A DNA stretch of 5,488 bases from Candidatus Moranbacteria bacterium CG_4_8_14_3_um_filter_34_16. Its GTDB lineage: Bacteria; Patescibacteriota; Minisyncoccia; Moranbacterales; UBA2206. The stretch covers positions 1-5,488 of the forward strand of contig PFHO01000046.1 in NCBI GenBank assembly GCA_002782345.1. The letters are read 5' to 3'. The position numbers and the translations under genes were made by a program. Shown piece by piece: positions 5,413-5,488 of the stretch (position 1 is the first letter of the stretch; each line of letters opens with the position of its first letter). The notes under the pieces were generated by a model. That model saw only the letters and a list, made by a program, of their open reading frames with translations. It was not told where the DNA came from and made no database searches.

Positions 5413-5488
5413 ATTTTTGCATAATAACAATTTTTTTCTCTTTGGGAAATTTTTCAATTGCGTAACGAAGCGCGGTTCGGGGCATTTG
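5411..5488 (-). CDS. DNA alkylation repair protein (AlkD-like), C-terminal end only
   Basis: The frame is open from the right window edge to a TAA at 5413-5411 and gives 25 residues. The stretch QMPRTALRYAIEKFPKEKK closely resembles the conserved C-terminal signature of AlkD-family HEAT-like-repeat proteins (MPRT-x-LRYAIE-x-FP). These remove 3- and 7-methylpurines from DNA without base flipping. The signature is short but distinctive, and it falls next to a stop as expected for the family, where only a few residues follow. The start and the catalytic residues lie outside the window. The gene shares a strand with gltX but is 125 bases upstream with a possible hairpin between, so a separate transcript is likely. 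Some uncertainty remains because so little of it is visible. Confidence 0.65.
   Translation of the reverse strand, partial: QMPRTALRYAIEKFPKEKKIVIMQK

Overview
The window is A/T-rich and every complete gene in it reads through with the standard code: stops are TAA or TAG, and no in-frame TGA has to be read as sense. The style resembles low-GC genomes of the Candidate Phyla Radiation (Patescibacteria). The reasons are lysine- and asparagine-rich proteins, a glutamyl-tRNA synthetase with an extra segment in its catalytic half, a secreted coiled-coil/C39-like peptidase, and start sites without a Shine-Dalgarno sequence. That placement is inference by family resemblance, not a database result. 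A low-GC Firmicute or another deep-branching bacterium cannot be excluded.

Layout. Positions 2-2046 (+ strand) hold a compact iron-sulfur cluster assembly module. It contains the C-terminal two-thirds of an Rrf2/IscR-like regulator with three clustered cysteines, a complete IscS/NifS-type cysteine desulfurase, and a complete IscU scaffold with all cluster ligands. Positions 2047-2329 lie between two converging transcription units and contain no gene. They do contain several short direct repeats and two inverted repeats, the better of which is an 11-bp stem at 2211-2238. Positions 2330-5285 (- strand) hold gltX followed by a secreted protein with a signal peptide, six cysteines, long coiled coils and a C39-like papain-fold domain; the two genes are 19 bp apart and probably co-transcribed. 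The right edge (5411-5488, - strand) holds the last 25 codons of a gene that looks like an AlkD-type DNA alkylation repair protein.

How the genes work together. The regulator probably senses Fe-S status, IscS supplies sulfur from cysteine, and IscU assembles the cluster. No hscA, hscB, fdx or iscA is visible in the window, although genes outside it cannot be judged. The gltX and C39-domain genes have no obvious functional link beyond being adjacent on the same strand.

Two start codons are better placed downstream of the longest open frame: iscU at ATG 1672 rather than TTG 1660, and the C39-domain gene at ATG 3712 rather than TTG 3760. I found no mobile element, CRISPR array, tRNA or rRNA, and no convincing evidence of a wholly new system. 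The items most worth a second look are the cysteine-rich secreted peptidase-like protein, the repeat- and hairpin-bearing convergent intergenic region, and a 12-base element repeated just after the stop codons that precede iscS and iscU.
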